A stretch of 64,000 bases of DNA from Bermanella sp047621325 (lineage in GTDB: Bacteria > Pseudomonadota > Gammaproteobacteria > Pseudomonadales > Oceanobacteraceae). How positions within the stretch are numbered: the stretch's first letter is position 1; each line of letters starts with the position of its first letter. Positions 1 through 8,569 of this stretch are shown in pieces. The position numbers and the translations under genes are program-made. Under the pieces are notes generated by a model that was not told the origin of the DNA, made no database searches, and saw only the letters and a list, made by a program, of their open reading frames with translations. The stretch lies in assembly GCA_047621325.1 (NCBI GenBank), contig JBLHLT010000007.1, positions 118,777 to 182,776 of the forward strand. The letters are read 5' to 3'.

Positions 1-567
1 TGACAGCGCCTCAGAACTGATGCCCGACAGCATGGCATCCACTGGCCCCACCAACAAATTAGCGCTAAAACCACCTGATACACAGGCAAAACCCAACGCT
101 AATCCAGCAATAGGGTGTCGCCCTGCCGCCCAAAACACGGCCGCACACAGTGGCAACAACACCACATAGCCCGAATCCACGGCGATACTCGACATCACCC
201 CAAGAAAAGCAATGGCCACCGCAAGGAACCCAACAGGAGTGCGGCGCGTTAATTGAGTAATCAAAGCCGGTAATAACCCACTTTTTTCAGCCAGTGAAAA
301 CGCCAAAGCCATTAAAATAACGGGGCCAACCGGAGCAAACCCCATAAAATTTTGAACCAAGGAGGTCAGCATATAGACCAAACCATCGGCTGAAGCCAAG
401 CTGTTTATTGTTAGCCATTCACCACTAGACGGATGCAGAGCTTGCCAACCAAAAGCCTGCCCAATTGCACTAAGCACCACCACTATGACACAAAGATATA
501 CGAACAAAGCCATTGGGTGCGGTAGACGATTCGCCACCCTCTCTATGCGATGCAATAACTGACTCAT
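1..567 (-). CDS. AbgT-family transporter, N-terminal part (cut by window edge)
   Basis: An open minus-strand frame runs from an ATG at 567 to the left edge without a stop, giving the first 189 residues. The translation begins MSQLLHRIERVANRLPHP and then shows several hydrophobic segments. The stretch VQNFMGFAPVGPVILMALAF followed by AEKSGLLPALI is typical of AbgT proteins, inner-membrane exporters or importers of p-aminobenzoyl-glutamate and, in some members, sulfonamides. Full family members are about 500 residues, so more than half lies outside the window. The family call rests on remembered motif similarity. The substrate cannot be read from this fragment. Confidence 0.8.
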   Translation of the reverse strand, partial: MSQLLHRIERVANRLPHPMALFVYLCVIVVVLSAIGQAFGWQALHPSSGEWLTINSLASADGLVYMLTSLVQNFMGFAPVGPVILMALAFSLAEKSGLLPALITQLTRRTPVGFLAVAIAFLGVMSSIAVDSGYVVLLPLCAAVFWAAGRHPIAGLALGFACVSGGFSANLLVGPVDAMLSGISSEALS

Positions 568-789
568 AGCTGAAAATGTTCCGTTTTGAGGATAATTAGT
601 GTATTTACTTTAAATCTGGCGATTTACAGCCAACCATTAAAAAAGGGTTAATATTCAAGGCTCTAGCGATTACTACCTGATCCAAAACACTCTTTTTTCG
701 AGTCTTTAATAGCAAAACGATACTTTTGTACTAGAAAAAACTGTTTTACACACTAAAATGGCGCCGTATCTTATTTTTAGGGAGCTCAC

Positions 790-1053
790 ATGGCTTCATT
801 TCAAGCTGTACCAGCCCCGTCGACTAACGACAGCAGTGCCGTCATATCCACTATATTGCCGGCTAATACTCCGATGCCATTATGCTGCGATGCCTGTGAC
901 CATGAACAAAATTACACCATGACACATTTACGTCAATTGCCTGTGATTATCTGTGACGATTGTGGTGACGCTCGCCAATTCAGCGCGTTTGAATTAAACA
1001 TACTAGAAAGCACCTTAAATACCATGGGCTATTTTTTACAAAAACGCGCTTAA
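790..1053 (+). CDS. small protein with two CxxC motifs (zinc-ribbon-like)
   Basis: This 87-residue protein is not one I recognise. It carries CCDAC at about residues 32-36 and CDDCG at about 55-59, two knuckles about 20 residues apart that could bind one zinc ion as a ribbon. The N-terminal 28 residues are low in charge and probably disordered. A purine-rich GGGAG lies just upstream of the ATG, which supports the start. The gene stands alone between the AbgT gene (divergent) and a TetR gene (convergent) and ends at a clear shared terminator. Its role is unknown. A small nucleic-acid-binding or adaptor protein is possible. Confidence 0.65.
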   Translation: MASFQAVPAPSTNDSSAVISTILPANTPMPLCCDACDHEQNYTMTHLRQLPVIICDDCGDARQFSAFELNILESTLNTMGYFLQKRA

Positions 1054-1091
1054 ATCACACAAACATCGCTCTAATAAAAATAATAGATACA

Positions 1092-1118
1092 AAAAAGGAG
1101 ACTCTAGGTCTCCTTTTT
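1092..1118. terminator. bidirectional rho-independent terminator
   Basis: The stem AAAAAGGAGAC pairs with GTCTCCTTTTT around a short tcta loop. T-runs flank it on both strands, so it can stop the small CxxC gene on the plus strand and the TetR gene on the minus strand. Confidence 0.85.
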
Positions 1119-1137
1119 AATGACTTAATATCTCTAT

Positions 1138-1851
1138 TTAGTCTTCTTTGGGCACATCAATTTTAAGAATCAATGATACTTGTCTTTCAAGCAGGTCACG
1201 CTGGGCTTGCTGATTAATTTCTTCAACCGGCACAAGTAACGCTTCGTATTCTACTCGACGTAGCGTACTGACCAGAATTTGCGCATCTTCTTTTGGATGA
1301 GAGCTGTGCACTAGGTTTAAAAACTCAATCAGTTTTTGCTCCATGGCTTTTGCGTGCTGATCCGCCAGCCCGCGTAAATTCTCATTTAATAACGCTTCAT
1401 ATCGGAAAGCTTGATCGGCGACTGCCATCTCACGATTATGTGTGGTTTTTTCTAAGACATAAGCCAATAGCTGATCTACGATCACTTCAACCAATTTTGG
1501 CCCAGTGGTGAGTTCCGCTAATTTTTTACCATCTGCATTTTCGAGCGGCTCATACATCTTGCGCGCAAACACATTGACGATAGATTGAGCTTTCTCAGCA
1601 TAAAGCATGAATGTATCGCTGATTAATTCTTGGATATCTTTAAAATAATACGTTGTGGCTGCCAATGGTACGTCTGCTTCTTTTGCCACACTGCGATGAC
1701 GAATGGCACGCACACCATCACTCACGACGATTCTTAATGAAGCTTCTAAAATGGCTCTTCGACGTTGTTCGCTGCCGGCTCGTGAGGTTTTACGCCCTCG
1801 GTATTGGATCGTTCCCGGATCGGTCGCACGGGCATTCTGAAGTGCTGTCAT
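1138..1851 (-). CDS. TetR/AcrR-family transcriptional regulator
   Basis: The 237-residue product has a basic N-terminal extension (about 27 residues, containing RGRKTSRAG) and then a TetR-type DNA-binding domain at about 29-78. It starts RRRAILEASLRIVVSDGVRAI and has the recognition-helix signature VAKEADVPLAATTYYFKDIQELI. The rest is helical and would hold the ligand-binding and dimer region; it has no recognisable ligand signature. TetR proteins usually repress a neighbouring gene and themselves. The only divergent neighbour is the gene at 2082, about 230 bp away, so that intergenic region is the natural place for its operator. The effector and true target are unknown. Confidence 0.85.
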   Translation of the reverse strand: MTALQNARATDPGTIQYRGRKTSRAGSEQRRRAILEASLRIVVSDGVRAIRHRSVAKEADVPLAATTYYFKDIQELISDTFMLYAEKAQSIVNVFARKMYEPLENADGKKLAELTTGPKLVEVIVDQLLAYVLEKTTHNREMAVADQAFRYEALLNENLRGLADQHAKAMEQKLIEFLNLVHSSHPKEDAQILVSTLRRVEYEALLVPVEEINQQAQRDLLERQVSLILKIDVPKED

Positions 1852-2081
1852 TGATGACGTCCTAACTTATGTAGCGCTATTTTATTATTGTTCTTATAGC
1901 TATTTATTTTTATATGTGGCCTAAGATTACTGATTCCATCGGCAAAAGCAATCGCCAAAGCAGGCAAGTCCTTGCCCTTTTTAGAGTACTTACTCCACAA
2001 TTTTCTTCAATTATCAACTACTTATGGGGTTGGCTCAAATCTTGATTACTTAATTACAACGGTTTTTTTGAGTATGCAAAA

Positions 2082-2528
2082 ATGATGGACATCCTAGGTT
2101 TGCCCAAACGCATGATGCAGCAGTTTGAGCAAATGACACACGTCGAAAGTACACCGACTATCGCGCCAAAAAAAGAACCGGCATCATCCGATATGGCGCT
2201 GTCATCAATGGGCGAGCGCATCAATTATATTGCCAGAGAATTTGATGTTAAAGCCCTTGAGATGAAAGATATCCTACCACTGCAAACCGCTCTCACAGAA
2301 TATGGCGTTATTCAAAGCCATCAAGTTCGAGCACAAGGTTTACTCACGCAACTTGCTTATCAGCACCAACAAACAGGGCCGATGAATTTAGAGCAATCAC
2401 TTGAAACCCACCTTGATCAACTAAAAGGCAAGCCTGCCGTTTTAGCCGATTATCAAGAAGGTAAACATGTTTTAAACGTAGTGCGTAATCTTGCCAGCGC
2501 CCGTGACCAACAAATGCATGCGGCATAA
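2082..2528 (+). CDS. hypothetical protein, helical, about 148 aa
   Basis: I do not recognise this protein. It starts MMDILGLPKRMMQQFEQMTHV and is soluble, mostly helical in appearance, and without signal peptide or membrane segment. The ATG at 2082 is followed at once by another at 2085, and no strong ribosome binding site separates them. It lies divergent from the TetR gene and 40 bp upstream of a DUF481-like outer-membrane gene, so all three could be related in regulation. The coding call rests on frame length, clean spacing to neighbours and ordinary composition. Function is unknown. Confidence 0.6.
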   Translation: MMDILGLPKRMMQQFEQMTHVESTPTIAPKKEPASSDMALSSMGERINYIAREFDVKALEMKDILPLQTALTEYGVIQSHQVRAQGLLTQLAYQHQQTGPMNLEQSLETHLDQLKGKPAVLADYQEGKHVLNVVRNLASARDQQMHAA

Positions 2529-2568
2529 AATATGTTAAAGTTACGTTTTTCATCATTCGAATAACACT

Positions 2569-3324
2569 ATGACTCGTCTATTCTTCATTTTACTTTTCTT
2601 AACCACGCAATCAGCTTTTGCGATTACCAACATTGAGAGTCAGCGCCTCAACAACGCTGAACCCGGCACATCCGGTAACATCAGTTTTACCCTTGATGGT
2701 GAAGTCGGTGATAGCGATGAATTTACTTTGGGCTCAGCCATTACCTTTATTCGTTCTTATGCACACGATGAATGGATTGTATTACTTGATCGCGAATATT
2801 CAGAAATCGATGATGAAGTAAATACAGATGAAACCCTGTTACATATTCGCCACTTAACTAAACACAGCGATAACTGGGGACACGAAGTGTTCACCCAATA
2901 CGAAGAAGACTTATTCTCTGACCTAGCGAAGCGCATCATATTAGGCGCAGGTGTTCGCTATACGCTAAATGCCGACACTAAACTAAAAACCGCCAATCAC
3001 TTTGGTGTCGGCGCGTTTTACGAAGATGAAGAATACGCGGCAACCATCCTTGAAGATAACGAACAAAATGTACGTTTAAATTTGTATTGGGCTTACCGTA
3101 ATAAACTGGCCGATAATATGACCTACACCAGTACATTATATTTTCAGCCAGACGTAGAAGACTTCGCGGACGACAAAGGTTTATGGCAAAACGCCGTCAC
3201 TATTTCAGTTACATCAACTATAAGTCTAAGTGTTATTTGGAATGTGTCTCACGACACCAAAGCACCGGATGGCAGTGAAGATACAGAGCTAAATTATAAG
3301 AGTATTATTATTTATAATTTCTAA
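2569..3324 (+). CDS. DUF481-like outer-membrane protein
   Basis: The 251-residue product opens with a clear signal peptide (MTRLFFILLFLTTQSAFA, cleavage expected after residue 18). The body alternates polar and hydrophobic residues as in a beta-barrel, and the protein ends in phenylalanine, the usual last residue of barrel proteins handled by BamA. The segment ILGAGVRYTLNADTKLKTANHFGVGAFYEDEEY resembles the DUF481 (YdiY-like) family, whose members are outer-membrane proteins of unknown function. Many acidic residues are present. It follows the 148-aa hypothetical gene by 40 bp. Family assignment is moderate; localisation is better supported. Confidence 0.7.
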   Translation: MTRLFFILLFLTTQSAFAITNIESQRLNNAEPGTSGNISFTLDGEVGDSDEFTLGSAITFIRSYAHDEWIVLLDREYSEIDDEVNTDETLLHIRHLTKHSDNWGHEVFTQYEEDLFSDLAKRIILGAGVRYTLNADTKLKTANHFGVGAFYEDEEYAATILEDNEQNVRLNLYWAYRNKLADNMTYTSTLYFQPDVEDFADDKGLWQNAVTISVTSTISLSVIWNVSHDTKAPDGSEDTELNYKSIIIYNF

Positions 3325-3330
3325 GGGAAA

Positions 3331-3366
3331 AAGTAAAAAGATGCCTGACGTTGAATAACGTCAGGC
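3331..3366 (-). terminator. rho-independent terminator of the pilH-like gene
   Basis: GCCTGACGTT and AACGTCAGGC form a perfect 10-bp stem around gaat (3343-3366). Read on the minus strand the stem is followed by a T-rich tract, so it ends transcription of the response-regulator gene. Confidence 0.8.
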
Positions 3367-3378
3367 GACAAACAAACA

Positions 3379-3753
3379 TTAAGCGCTCGTAGTAAGCAGT
3401 AATCGTTCAACCGTTTCTTGCAGTTGTTTTTCATCAGCGGGTTTAATCAAATAATCACTCGCCCCCTGACGTTTGCCCCACATGATGTCAGTTTGTTGAT
3501 CTTTAGAGGTCACAATCACCACGGGTATATGCTTAGTGGCTGGATCTTTGGTGATTTTTCGGGTCGCTTGAAAGCCGTTCATGTTCGGCATGACCACATC
3601 CATCAATATTAAATCCGGTAGCAGCTCAAGGGCTTTTGCTACGCCTTTCTCACCATCTTCTGCACTGTGTACCGTATGACCTTGCTTCTCAAGAATGCGC
3701 TTGTGCCCTTCCATCATGGTAGCGGAATCATCCACAATTAAAATCGTCGCCAT
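3379..3753 (-). CDS. pilH: PilH-like single-domain response regulator
   Basis: This 124-residue protein is a lone receiver domain. The acidic pair is in ILIVDDSATM (D8, D9), the phosphoacceptor is D52 in LILMDVVMPNMNGFQATR, and the conserved lysine is in YLIKPADE. GFQATRKITKD and the late WGKRQGASDYLIKP block are hallmarks of PilH, the CheY-like protein of the Pil-Chp twitching-motility system, which acts opposite PilG on type IV pilus retraction. The usual pilG, pilI, pilJ and chpA partners are not next to it, so this may be a dispersed pilH or a stand-alone paralogue. A terminator lies just downstream and a 140-bp gap separates it from the flavodoxin gene. Confidence 0.75.
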   Translation of the reverse strand: MATILIVDDSATMMEGHKRILEKQGHTVHSAEDGEKGVAKALELLPDLILMDVVMPNMNGFQATRKITKDPATKHIPVVIVTSKDQQTDIMWGKRQGASDYLIKPADEKQLQETVERLLLTTSA

Positions 3754-3892
3754 GTAGCCTCTGTTTATTATAGTGAGAGTGAGTGAGGACTGAGCCTAAG
3801 CCCTTCGTAGATCAGTACAGTTTGCCCTCACTTGTGGGTTGCGTCCACTGCCTATTACGACCGCATTCCCTCAATGTTAAAGCGTTCTCAAT

Positions 3893-4339
3893 TCAGGTGA
3901 TTAACTTCATGGTTTCTTCGGCCCATTGTCTGGCAATCGCACCTGGCATGTAGTGCTCCAAGGCATCAATATTAAACCGAGGGCACAATGACTGACCTTG
4001 CAACTCAAGCATCAGCTGCTCCATCGTAGCGCCAGCCTGACAATAGGTGGCATAACTACTGTCTCCCAACGCCACAACGGCAAAGCGCTTGACAGGAATC
4101 AATGGCGATAAGGCTTGAAGTTGCTCATAGAGGGGTAACATAGAGAAGGGGACATTCCCTTGACCGGTACTTGAGGTAACAATCACGAGGATATCAACCT
4201 GCTCACTTATCACATCGTCAATGGTGGGGTTCAAACACAGCTGCACACAATGCTGTGATTCAAAGATGGCAGCAATGGCCTGAGCGGCATCAAGCGCCTT
4301 GCCGGTCACGGTACCCACTAATACATTGATATTCGCCAT
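3893..4339 (-). CDS. flavodoxin-domain protein (MioC-like)
   Basis: The 148-residue product is a flavodoxin fold protein. The phosphate-binding loop is at the start (VGTVTGKALDAA, about residues 7-18). A second FMN contact region is IVTSSTGQGNVP (about 53-64), and LGDSSYATYCQAG (about 91-103) is the third loop. These are the three loops that hold FMN in MioC and in the flavodoxin domain of sulfite reductase. MioC-type proteins act as electron carriers, for instance towards biotin synthase in E. coli. Length fits the family. It is a short distance upstream of the pilH-like gene on the same strand and could be co-transcribed with it, but nothing links the functions. Confidence 0.8.
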   Translation of the reverse strand: MANINVLVGTVTGKALDAAQAIAAIFESQHCVQLCLNPTIDDVISEQVDILVIVTSSTGQGNVPFSMLPLYEQLQALSPLIPVKRFAVVALGDSSYATYCQAGATMEQLMLELQGQSLCPRFNIDALEHYMPGAIARQWAEETMKLIT

Positions 4340-4412
4340 AAGACCCTACACCACATAAATAACAAGGGATTATGCCGTAACCAGAGACAACACTAAATGC
4401 CAGAGTCAGACA

Positions 4413-4718
4413 CTAGGTGCAGTATAACTTTTCCACATACACCCAAAACGCTAGCCCTAAACTCACAATAGCCGCCAATATGAACACCACCAGCGCACCA
4501 TGCTTTGACCAAAATGAAGGCTTGGGTTCGGCGGCGTGTAGTAGGTCACGCTGAGCTTCTAACAATAATTGAGTGTCTTTGCCTGCATGCTCCATCAAGT
4601 GCCATGCAGCCTCACGCCATAAAGAATGGGTTTTACCTTGACGCAATATCAAAATAGCTTCTTGAATACGAAAACGGGGTTTGTGTTTAAGGGGGGGTTG
4701 ATCGGGCTTGGCGTTCAT
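4413..4718 (-). CDS. hypothetical tail-anchored membrane protein, 101 aa
   Basis: I do not recognise this protein. It has a basic, soluble N-terminal part of about 70 residues and one hydrophobic segment near the C terminus (GALVVFILAAIVSLGLAFWVY), followed by a very short tail, which suggests a tail-anchored inner-membrane protein. An AAGGAAAG ribosome binding site precedes the ATG at 4718 and lies inside the preceding gene. The first 32 bases overlap the end of the 155-aa gene upstream, which points to translational coupling. The two proteins probably work together. Confidence 0.6.
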   Translation of the reverse strand: MNAKPDQPPLKHKPRFRIQEAILILRQGKTHSLWREAAWHLMEHAGKDTQLLLEAQRDLLHAAEPKPSFWSKHGALVVFILAAIVSLGLAFWVYVEKLYCT

Positions 4719-5154
4719 TAATCAACTTTCCTTGTAAGGTTTGCATCATCCGTTGCAGGTCAAACCTCCAAATTTGCTTTGCTTGCATCATATCAATCGT
4801 GTCGAGCAAACTGCGCTCCAATAACAGGTTTATAGTGATATTTGTGCCCACCTTTGTTGATGGTTCGCCCTGATATTTTAATATTTGTGTAACTAACAAA
4901 CCGGCCTGCCGCACAAAGGTATCTTGATTCGTCACACTACCTTTGGGCAGTTGCGCATCTATCAAGTTAAATTCCTCTTGCGCCTGTAATTCAAACTGCT
5001 GATACCACCACTGAAGTGCCACTTGCTCAGACTGCTGATGCATAGAGGCTTCCGCTGCCGCAAATGCGGCATCAATAGACTGCGCCATTTCATACTGAGT
5101 TTTTCCCTCAATATGCATGTATTTAGGCTGACTATCATCTTGGGGGTTCGCCAT
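4687..5154 (-). CDS. hypothetical protein, 155 aa
   Basis: A soluble, glutamine-rich, helical protein that I do not recognise. It has no signal peptide and no motif I can assign. Its ATG at 5154 is preceded by a GGGGA box. It overlaps the start of the tail-anchored protein gene by 32 bp in another frame, so the pair forms a compact two-gene operon. The operon is divergent from the 300-aa gene at 5306 with about 150 bp between, enough for back-to-back promoters. Confidence 0.6.
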   Translation of the reverse strand: MANPQDDSQPKYMHIEGKTQYEMAQSIDAAFAAAEASMHQQSEQVALQWWYQQFELQAQEEFNLIDAQLPKGSVTNQDTFVRQAGLLVTQILKYQGEPSTKVGTNITINLLLERSLLDTIDMMQAKQIWRFDLQRMMQTLQGKLINERQARSTPP

Positions 5155-5305
5155 TTTTTTCCCCTATACTATTCATTGACCTACTTAGTTTTAAGCAGAC
5201 TTCATTAAAGTTGTCGAGTTTTAGGCCGATATAAGTCTAAAGGATTCTGTTTTATTTAGGCCTCTATTTTGCTTTTTCAAGCATAAGGGATAGTGTAAAC
5301 CGCTT

Positions 5306-6208
5306 ATGAGTGATGCCAATTTACCCAGCCCAGGTGGCCCGCCCAAAAAAGCGTCCGCAGGCCCAGTCGACCTTGAGACTTGGGCCAATGTCGCCCTACA
5401 GAAATTATTTCCGGTTTGGTATAGCGTGCGTTATGTCGCTGAAATGCCAATGGATATGATTGGCGACATCAATCCTAAAAGCTTTCTTTGCCACCGCTGG
5501 CTGTCTGTTTCTGCTGCCAACACCGCCGCGGCCAACTCGTTAGATCAAGCAGGCGATCAGTGGAAAGACTGCGCACAGCTACTACGAAAAATTTATAAAA
5601 CAAAACGTTATAAGCGCTATCTTTCCCTGCGCAACATCACCGCGGTTGAATCCAGCGTGGTCGACACTGACTATCAAGACATTCTTGAATACGCAGAAAA
5701 CGAATGCAAAGACATCCCCAAGCATCATGCTGAGCATTTCGACCAACTCAGCTATGACGTATTTGGAGACAAAGGCAAACACTACCCTTTTGCGTATCGC
5801 GAATGGGATGGCCGTTATTACTTTTGCAACGAAGATGAACCCAGAAACTTCTCCTCATTATTAATGCATTGCCGCGATAAAGGCCGTGATCTCACCGTCA
5901 AAGCTGACATTGAAATTCAGCATGTGGATATGCGCACCATCGAAATCATGCGCAGCCGTTACTGGGTGCTGCTCATGAAACGTGAATCGGCTTACCAAAT
6001 AGCCTACCTCATTCGTGCGGCTAAAATTCCCTGCCAACTCGCTGAATTTGAATGGCGCCGCAGTGACTTGGTTTTTTTAGTCCTGAAAAAAACCGACTAC
6101 CGCACCGCCCAAATTGTTGAAGCCCTGTTTCATCGACACTTCCCCCGTGGCGTCATTGAATGGGGACGTTATCTTTGCACCCACAATGTGCCATTTCGAA
6201 ATCGCTAA
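5306..6208 (+). CDS. conserved-looking hypothetical protein, 300 aa
   Basis: I cannot name this family. The N-terminal 20 residues are proline- and glycine-rich and probably disordered; the rest looks globular and mixed alpha/beta, rich in aromatic residues and arginine. Features include a mid-protein stretch YPFAYREWDGRYYFCNEDEP (about residues 160-179) and several RSRYW/RRSDL-type basic patches. There is no signal peptide or membrane helix. It stands alone, divergent from the 155-aa/101-aa pair and about 95 bp upstream of the DUF1244-HopJ gene. A role in the cytoplasm is likely; nothing more can be said. Confidence 0.6.
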   Translation: MSDANLPSPGGPPKKASAGPVDLETWANVALQKLFPVWYSVRYVAEMPMDMIGDINPKSFLCHRWLSVSAANTAAANSLDQAGDQWKDCAQLLRKIYKTKRYKRYLSLRNITAVESSVVDTDYQDILEYAENECKDIPKHHAEHFDQLSYDVFGDKGKHYPFAYREWDGRYYFCNEDEPRNFSSLLMHCRDKGRDLTVKADIEIQHVDMRTIEIMRSRYWVLLMKRESAYQIAYLIRAAKIPCQLAEFEWRRSDLVFLVLKKTDYRTAQIVEALFHRHFPRGVIEWGRYLCTHNVPFRNR

Positions 6209-6302
6209 ACCATCGGCAAATACTCAATATTCTAACTCGGTATTTGCCCTTATGGTTTAGCTCAGTACAATAGCCCCACATTTTTTATAATAAGTATTCG
6301 TC

Positions 6303-6947
6303 ATGGATAAAAACGCCATCGAAGCCGCCGTTATGCGCCGCTTTTTAAAACACCTTGATACCCGCAAAGATGTCCAAAATATCCAGCTTATGACCCTTGC
6401 CGGATTTTGCCGTAACTGTTTAGGTAAATGGTACAAAAGCGCCGCTGAAGACGCTGGTGTGACGATTGCCGATGGCGCTGAACGCGAATGGGCTTACGGC
6501 ATGCCACAGGATGAATGGAAGCAACAATATCAATTCGATAGCAGCGCACTTGAAATGGCACTATTCAATCAACAACAAGCCCTGCAAAAAGATATGACTC
6601 AATTTCGTTCTCGTTTAACAAGCGGCGAAAACCAATTTAGTGAGACCCTTGAACTGGTCGAAAAATGGTACGAGCTCAACCCAACGGCCTTTAGTAATGG
6701 CTTAGATGAGAACGCCGTCAAAAATGAGCAAGGTAAAAACGAAGGCAGCCTAAAAGTATTTGCACTAGGTCGCTTAAATGGTTTCACTCCTGAGCAAGCT
6801 CTGCAAAGTTTTGGCGAACATTACCGCGATGTACTGGCAACACCTGATGGCAGTGATCATCAAAACATTCGCCAATTCATGCGTCACGGTTGGGCAGGCA
6901 TTCAATTTGAGCAAGCCCCTTTAAGCCTAAAAGCCGTTGAGGCATAA
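6303..6947 (+). CDS. DUF1244-HopJ fusion protein
   Basis: Two known domains are joined in one 214-residue chain. Residues about 5-78 match DUF1244, with DVQNIQLMTLAGFCRNCLGKWY, then REWAYGMPQDEWK and QYQ; C51 and C54 are within the highly conserved core. Residues about 88-205 match the HopJ type III effector family: NPTAFSNGLDENAV, GKNEGSLKVFALGRLNG, ALQSFGEHYRDVL and DHQNIRQFMRHGW. Both families are normally stand-alone proteins of roughly 100 residues in proteobacteria; despite its name, HopJ is common in non-pathogens. The reaction of neither is established. The fusion suggests that they act together. The gene lies just upstream of minC but with its own spacing of 67 bp. Confidence 0.85.
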   Translation: MDKNAIEAAVMRRFLKHLDTRKDVQNIQLMTLAGFCRNCLGKWYKSAAEDAGVTIADGAEREWAYGMPQDEWKQQYQFDSSALEMALFNQQQALQKDMTQFRSRLTSGENQFSETLELVEKWYELNPTAFSNGLDENAVKNEQGKNEGSLKVFALGRLNGFTPEQALQSFGEHYRDVLATPDGSDHQNIRQFMRHGWAGIQFEQAPLSLKAVEA

Positions 6948-7014
6948 GACACAAAGCAGTAAAGTAAGTAGCCAGTGATCGCACTGGCCTATTTCACGCG
7001 TAAGGAACACAATC

Positions 7015-7695
7015 ATGGACGCGGCCCGAAACACAACACCCGTTTTACAACTTAAAGCCAGCCTGCACCCATTTACGTTATTGCAGCTTGAAAGCTTAGA
7101 TATTTCGGCCATTACGTTTGATTTACAACAACGTTTAGCCAAAGCACCTCAGCTGTTAAAAAATGCGCCTGTGGTCATAGAATTACCCAGCCAACCTATT
7201 TCCCTTGAGTGGAGCACAAGCCTAATAGAGGCGCTTAAAGCATTGGCCTTTATTCCTGTTGGCTTGCGCTGCGATCAAGATCAGCATTTAGTTGCTGAAC
7301 ATCTCAACCTGCCACTTTTTAGCGACAGCCCAAAGACGCAAAAAAAAGCAGCTGCCATCGCGCAACCGCAACCAGCTAAATTTATCAAACAAGCCGTGCG
7401 CAGTGGTCAGCAAGTTATCAATCCAAACGGCGACATTGTGGTGTTTGGCAATGTTGGCCAAGGGGCCGAAGTATTAGCCAGTGGCAATATTCATATTTAC
7501 GGCACCCTTTATGGGCGCGCATTGGCCGGTATTAATGGCGACATCAACGCCAGCATCTCCTGCCAAAAGCTAGAAAGTGAATTACTCGCCATCGCAGGGC
7601 AATACCAAGTGAGCGATGACTTAGCCAGCGAGCATTGGCAGAAAACCTGCCACGTACATCTTAAAGACGAACGCTTGATTATAGAAAGCGTTTAA
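7015..7695 (+). CDS. minC: septum site-determining protein MinC
   Basis: MinC inhibits FtsZ polymerisation away from mid-cell. The 226-residue product has the expected two-domain plan. The N-terminal FtsZ-binding domain covers about residues 8-105. The C-terminal beta-helix domain (about 120-220) contains INPNGDIVVFGNVGQGAEVLASGNIHIYGTLYGRALAGINGD, the repeated G-x-G turns typical of MinC that bind MinD and the FtsZ tail. AAGGAA precedes the ATG at 7015. The gene is followed by minD after 66 bp and then minE, the standard order, so the three form one operon. Confidence 0.95.
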   Translation: MDAARNTTPVLQLKASLHPFTLLQLESLDISAITFDLQQRLAKAPQLLKNAPVVIELPSQPISLEWSTSLIEALKALAFIPVGLRCDQDQHLVAEHLNLPLFSDSPKTQKKAAAIAQPQPAKFIKQAVRSGQQVINPNGDIVVFGNVGQGAEVLASGNIHIYGTLYGRALAGINGDINASISCQKLESELLAIAGQYQVSDDLASEHWQKTCHVHLKDERLIIESV

Positions 7696-7761
7696 TAAAT
7701 ACTCACCTGACAATAATTAATAAAAGCAGACCTCATTCACTGCTTAAGCGAGTTCAAGCAC

Positions 7762-8568
7762 ATGTCTAAAATCATCGTTGTAACATCCGGCAAAGGTGGC
7801 GTGGGTAAAACCACCACAAGCGCAGCCATTAGTACGGGGCTTGCTCTTAATGGCTACAAAACCGTGGTCATCGATTTTGATGTAGGCCTGCGTAACCTTG
7901 ACCTTATTATGGGTTGCGAGCGTCGTGTGGTGTATGACTTTGTTAACGTCATTAACGGTGAATCTAATCTCAAACAAACACTGATTAAAGACAAACGCAC
8001 CGAAAACCTCTACGTATTACCAGCATCTCAAACTCGCGACAAAGATGCCCTAAACCGTGAAGGTGTTGAGCGTGTATTGAATGAATTAAGCCAAGACTTT
8101 GATTTTATTATTTGTGATAGCCCAGCCGGTATCGAGCAAGGCGCGCAAATGGCACTGTACTTTGCCGATGAAGCCATCATCGTGACCAACCCTGAGGTTA
8201 GCTCCGTACGCGATAGCGACCGCATTATTGGTATCTTGCAAAGCAAGAGTCGCAAGGCCGAAAACGGTGAGCAAGTGAAAGAGCATTTATTACTGACTCG
8301 TTACAACCCAAAACGTGTCGCAGACGGCGAAATGCTAAGTGTTAACGATGTTGAAGATATTTTAGCCGTCGAATTACTGGGCGTTATTCCAGAGTCGCAA
8401 GATGTATTAAAAGCCTCTAACCAAGGCACCCCGGTTATTTTAGAAAGCACAAGTGATGCAGGCCAAGCCTATAGCGATGCCGTAAAACGCTTAATTGGCC
8501 AAGACATCCCTCACCGATTTCTAGAAGCCCAAAAGAAAGGTTTCTTAGCACGCGTGTTTGGAGGCTAA
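7762..8568 (+). CDS. minD: septum site-determining ATPase MinD
   Basis: MinD is the membrane-bound ATPase that recruits MinC and oscillates under MinE control. The 268-residue product shows the deviant Walker A motif SGKGGVGKTTT at residues 9-19 with signature lysine K11, the switch I region DFDVGLRNLDLIMG (about 38-51) and the Walker B-like FIICDSPAGIE. The last residues, KKGFLARVFGG, form the amphipathic membrane-targeting helix. Length is normal. MinE starts two bases after the stop codon's first base run (stop 8566-8568, minE ATG 8570), which implies coupled translation. Confidence 0.97.
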   Translation: MSKIIVVTSGKGGVGKTTTSAAISTGLALNGYKTVVIDFDVGLRNLDLIMGCERRVVYDFVNVINGESNLKQTLIKDKRTENLYVLPASQTRDKDALNREGVERVLNELSQDFDFIICDSPAGIEQGAQMALYFADEAIIVTNPEVSSVRDSDRIIGILQSKSRKAENGEQVKEHLLLTRYNPKRVADGEMLSVNDVEDILAVELLGVIPESQDVLKASNQGTPVILESTSDAGQAYSDAVKRLIGQDIPHRFLEAQKKGFLARVFGG

Positions 8569-8569
8569 C

